This document shows positions 59,475-64,000 of a stretch of DNA of 64,000 bases, one piece after another. This stretch comes from Corinectria fuckeliana (taxonomy: Eukaryota; Ascomycota; Sordariomycetes; Hypocreales; Nectriaceae). The notes beneath the pieces are model-generated. The model searched no databases. It was not told the DNA's origin and saw only the letters and a program-made list of their open reading frames with translations. The first letter of the stretch is position 1. Every line of letters begins with the position of its first letter. The translations under genes were made by a program, and so were the position numbers. Location: assembly GCA_019137255.1 (NCBI GenBank), contig WPDH01000270.1, forward strand, positions 1 through 64,000, written 5' to 3'.

Positions 59475-59855
59475 TGTTACTATCTAGCAACAGCTTAGGC
59501 TATAACCCTAGAGAGGGCTACTAGAGAGTAGCTATAACAAGAAGAGAAATCTCCCACTAATTAGGCTAAGAATTATCCTAGGAAATCCCAGGATAGTCCT
59601 AGAGAAATCCTAAGACCTATCTAGAGATTTCCCAGGGAATACCTAGAGAGTACCTTAGGACTTTCTCTTATATAAAGAGAAAGACTATCACTAGAATAGA
59701 TAGAAGAATTATTATCTTATTATCTTACTATCTTACTCTTAAGCTTTAGGTATCTTAATCGTATAAGTAGGGATTCTTCCTCTTAGTAGTATTTACTCTA
59801 TATATCCCCTAATATAGTTAATTTTATATTAAATAGTAGTAATTATATTACCTAT
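59475..59855 (+). repeat. Probable 5' LTR of the second Gypsy element
   Basis: Begins TGTTACTATC, holds less-mutated DNA with several AATCCC/AGTCCTAG-type short repeats and a TATATAAAGAG motif near 59,690 that may be the promoter. Its right end (about 59,855, before an ATTACCTATACTTACACACC stretch that may be the primer site) is estimated only, since the 3' LTR is outside. Confidence 0.5.
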
Positions 59856-62800
59856 ACTTACACACCTTCTAAATAGCTCTTAACTTTCACCTTAGTTAGA
59901 AACTCCTAAAAGCTTACTAAGAAATCCCTAGTTACTAGAAACTCTTCTCCCCTAAGGTAATTAACTTAATTAATAAGAAAGATAATATATAAGCATAAGA
60001 ATATCACCTCTAGGAATAATATTAGCAGTTAGGACTTACCTACTTATTCCTTTTATATACTACCTCTAGACCTAACCCTAAGAAAGTAGCTAAGTCTCTT
60101 ATATACCTCTTAACATAAAAGTTAAAACTATACACTAGAATTAAGAAGGTAATTATAAGATAGTTAAAATCTAAGAAATAGGTATATAACTAAAAAGAAC
60201 TTTATTACTACCTAACTAGACAGAAATACTAATACCTACTACCACCTCTAAATATCTTCTAACTACCTATAAGCTCCTTAGGAATAACCAGCCTAACCCC
60301 CCCTAGGATCTTTCCTATTTTACTATAACTACCTCTTCTCACCTAGTAACTAACAGCTAACCTAGTTAATAATAATCTCGCCTAACAGCTCTATAACTAA
60401 GATATTAAAGACAAACTAAGATCCTAATCCACTAACCTGTTAAACCTACTATAAATCCTAGCCTAATAACACTTTAGGGATACCCTTCTTCTAACAACTA
60501 GTCTATAAAATAAACCAGCCTTTATAAAGTTTAACTTAACCTTCTAACTAAATAAAGATAAGAAACCTATAATAATAGATTAATAACCTCTAGCTCTAAT
60601 AGTTAAGATACTAACAGAATCAGCCCTAAGTATAAATAATCTACTAAAACATCTAATAGTATAAGAAACTCTTATTACTATAAAAGACTTATATAACCTT
60701 CTTAGCTAAATATAAATAAATACTATCTTAGTACTATATATCTAGTTCTAAGTAAAAAAAGTAAGAAAGTTCTAACTAGTAGATACCTATAATAAATTCT
60801 TTAATAATATAAAGCTAGATAATAAGAACCTTATCTAAAAAAGCACCTTTTGCTTTATTAATTCCTTAGAATAATATATAGTATAAGAACTAGAATATAA
60901 AGTAGTACTAGTTTAGAATATACTATATCTGCTTCTTAGATTAGCTCTAGACTAGTATACTAGTAACCTAACTAATAACTAATAAGTAGCACTCTAGAAC
61001 AGTTATAAGAGAATTAGCATATAGATTAATTTAATCTAAACCTACTTTAAAACCTAACTAGAAGTTATAATAGACACTCTATAAAAAGAGAAATTTACTA
61101 TTTAAGATATTACTAACTAAGTTAACTTCTAGAATTAGATATCTAGAGTTAAATATATAGTATATACTGCTAAATACCTACCTAATTACCTTACTAACTT
61201 AGTCTTTAATAAGCTTAATATTTACCTCTAAGAAGTTATAAGCCACCTAGCTTCTTACTAGTCTATTAATAACTAGGTAAATATAAATAAGCTTTATATA
61301 CTAAACTTTTATATCTATATAATAGTAGGAAATTAAAGCTACCTTCTTAGGGGAAAGTATTACACCCTAATAAGAAACTAAGCTAGTATAGCTACCTAGG
61401 AACTAAGAATAATATACCTCTAAACCCTATATAGTAATACAGCTAGACTAACCTTATAGACAGGTAATAATAGAAGTCTCCTCCTATAGTAAAATAACTA
61501 TTAGCAGGGATAAGTATATACACTCTTACTTATACCCCTAAAAGCATAAAATAATATACTAACCTAAAATTAAGTCTAGTTTATATCACTCCTGCTAGTA
61601 AGAAATATAATAGCTACTAAAACCCTAACCTAGAATATAGCCCTACTACTAGCCCTAGCTCTCTACCTTATAATTATATACCTAGGGTAACCTAGTAGTA
61701 GAAATATAAGTACTTAAATATTTTATATATTTAATAATATTTAGCTAGATAAGCTTAGAAGGTATTATATTTCTTAAGAATAAGTATAAGCTTTTTTTAC
61801 TAGAGAAGAACTATAAAATTTAGAAGAGATAGCCTATATAGTAATAAAATAATATAATACTAATATAAACAAACTATAAGATAACTTAGAATCCTTATAT
61901 ACTATACTAGAGGTATATAAATTTATCTAGAAAACTGTGAAAAGCTAGGATAGTACTAAGAAATTTATCCTAGATATTAGTAACTACTATCTAGTTCTAT
62001 TATAAGACTTAGTCTACCTCGCTTATAAGCCTAAGCAGATTCCTACTATTATTAAGTATATACTATAAGGTAAGAAACTAAACTTATAACACCTCTTAAA
62101 GTATAACTACATATAGGTATAAGTAAAAGCCACTCTAGCCAGGACTAAATAATAAGAGATCTATATAGATATAAGTATAACATACTTAGTAGTTAGTTAT
62201 AAAATACTTTAGTTCTTTCTAGATATAATCTTTACTAGAGAATATTAAGCTAAGCTTAGTAGTATAAGCTAGAATAAGACAGAAGGATAAGTAATATTTA
62301 TAGCATACTTGCTAAGCTATTAGGCAGAAGAATATATAGTAGTAAAAGTCTATATTAGAGCTTAGGTTATACTAGAACTATTAGTAAGACTACTTTTAGG
62401 CTAAGAATTTAATACTACTTATAGAGTGAATATTATTAACACTTAGCAGAAAGTACAAATAGGTATAGCTAATAGGCTATACCTGCCTGTCTTAGTATAT
62501 ATCTATATAAGACCTTATAAATATCTAGTAAAAAGTAATATATATATTATAATCCCTCCTAAAAGCAGTAAAATAGTATAGGTAAGCACACTAGGTGTCT
62601 TAAGGGGCTAAGACTTCCTTCTTAACCTATAAAGTTAAGATATTATTAGAGCTATTATAAGACAGCCTAAGGTAGTCTTTATAATAAATAATAGGTAAAA
62701 GCTACTAATAATCTAAAAGAACTAACAACTAGGTATTTTTAAACTAGTTAAAGATAAGAACTCTATTAAAAAAGCTAATTAGGGCAACCTACTTACTAAA

Positions 62801-64000
62801 TATAGAGATATAATACTAATAACCTATAAGCTTAAACACCTAACCTAAGAAGCTATAACTCTAGCTAATAAGAAACCTAACTAGAAACCTAGTATAAGAT
62901 TCTAAAATGCTAGTCTAAACCTAAATACTAAGCTAGGCATATCTAGAGATAAGACCCTCCTAGAAGTTAAAACAGTAAAAAAAGTAAGAATCTATAATAA
63001 CTAAACTAGCTTTATATAATAAGTATAAGGTCTTATATAGAAATATGCTAGTATTTAGGCTAACTAAGAGGAAATATTAGTACCTAAGTATAAGCATATA
63101 AAGGTACTCTTAGCAGATAACTAGTACTAATAGAAGCTAGGATTATAATCTTACCTACTAGGGAAAAAAAGAAGAGACTTTCTAAATACTATATTTAACT
63201 AACTATATAACTAAAAACAAATAGAGTAGGTTATAAAACTAACACTATTTGTAAGCCCTATCTTTATAGTATAACAAATAGTAGTAAGCAAAAAGAAAAA
63301 ACATATAATAGTAAACTTATAAGCCCTAAATAATATAATAATTTCTAATACCTACCTAATACCCCTATAAGAGGATGTTCTTAGTAAACTCTAAGGGAAA
63401 TAATATATTAGTATTATTAATACCTAGTTATTTTTTCACTAGTTCCTAATACACCTTAAATACTAAGATCACTTTATAGTAGTTAGCTACTAAGAATTAG
63501 AACAATCTAAGATAGCCCTAATAAGATTTAAGAACTTACTAGTATATATCTAACAGTTTATAGACTAGCTACTCTAACTATATTAGGCTTTTACTATAGT
63601 ATTTATTAATAATATTATTATTTTCTCTAATAATAATATAAAACATCTAGGGTATCTTTAGATAATCTTTTAGCTGTTCTAGGAAAAGAATATTACCCTC
63701 TTAGCTAAGAAAGCCTTTTTAGGCTACCTATTAGTCTAATTGCTTAAATTCTAGGTAGACAGGCTAGGCCTATCTAACACCTAGAAACAAATAGTAGCCC
63801 TAAGAAATATTAAATTCCTAATAAATTTACTTTAACTTAAGAAATAGATTAGTATAGTTAGATAGCTATAGTATTTAATCCTAAGATTTGCTAAAGCTAT
63901 TAAACCACTATAAGCTAGAAAAACTAGTATACTTATAAAAGGATATAAATTAGGCGAATTAGTAATAGGTTAGAGATAGGTTAGCTATATAACCTAAGCT
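59475..64000 (+). mobile_element. Second Ty3/Gypsy-type element, RIP-inactivated, runs off the window
   Basis: It begins with an LTR-like TGTTACTATC at 59475 and continues to the window end. Gag/Pol can be followed in part: about 63,360-63,560 reads LQGKYYISIINT then RFKNLLVYIxQFID, and 63,600-63,640 FINNIIIFSNN, matching the Gypsy RT blocks LQGKxYIS, FKNSxAYVQRxID and YVDDIVIYS. No 3' LTR lies inside the window, so the right end is unknown. It appears to have inserted into the RNase H region of the Gypsy element to its left. Confidence 0.75.

Overview
The window looks like nuclear DNA of a filamentous ascomycete. Genes have short spliceosomal introns (51-108 nt, GT..AG), and two enzymes end in peroxisomal tripeptides. 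Gene-bearing islands of normal composition alternate sharply with very AT-rich blocks. In those blocks CpA, TpG and CpG are nearly absent and TpA is in great excess, which is the signature of repeat-induced point mutation (RIP). I did not recognise the species, and there is no telomere, rRNA, tRNA or CRISPR array that I can support.

Layout. 1-3100: RIP-mutated repeats. 3100-7480: an island with a broken unknown gene and an intact cupin gene. 7481-13904: a complete RIP-killed Ty1/Copia element with 163-bp LTRs and a GTAGT target duplication. 13905-19200: island with one large, frame-damaged secreted SGNH-hydrolase/FG-GAP gene. 19200-24200: RIP-mutated interspersed repeats, including a family with an (AAAT)n tail. 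24200-38000: the main island: a decayed transcription-factor gene, a GPR1/FUN34/YaaH-type acetate transporter, a peroxisomal 4-coumarate/phenylacetate-type acyl-CoA ligase, a possible small secreted protein, a peroxisomal acyl-CoA oxidase and a secreted intradiol ring-cleavage dioxygenase. 38000-44416: RIP-mutated repeats, a dead Tc1/mariner transposase and a ghost of an unknown protein gene. 44417-50642: a second complete Copia element (260-bp LTRs, CACCC duplication). 50643-55850: island with a SnoaL/NTF2-like protein, an ACMSD-type amidohydrolase and a broken seven-helix membrane-protein gene. 55850-64000: a Ty3/Gypsy element apparently interrupted by a second Gypsy element that runs off the window.

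How the genes may work together. The core of the main island reads as a catabolic neighbourhood. An acyl/aryl-CoA ligase (C-terminal AKL) and an acyl-CoA oxidase (C-terminal SKL) could activate and shorten an acyl or phenylpropanoid side chain in the peroxisome. An acetate transporter and an extracellular aromatic-ring dioxygenase lie on either side. The amidohydrolase/SnoaL pair in the last island is also of a kind found in aromatic-acid metabolism. This pathway link is inference from families and adjacency.

In contrast to these intact genes, the genes nearest the RIP blocks (unknown 5-kb gene, SGNH/FG-GAP, transcription factor, membrane protein) all carry frameshifts or nonsense codons. I did not find a clearly new molecular system. 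The most informative unusual features are the complementary RIP footprints in the LTR pairs, the systematic loss of catalytic acids in every transposon polymerase and transposase, and the ghost gene at 42.8-43.6 kb.
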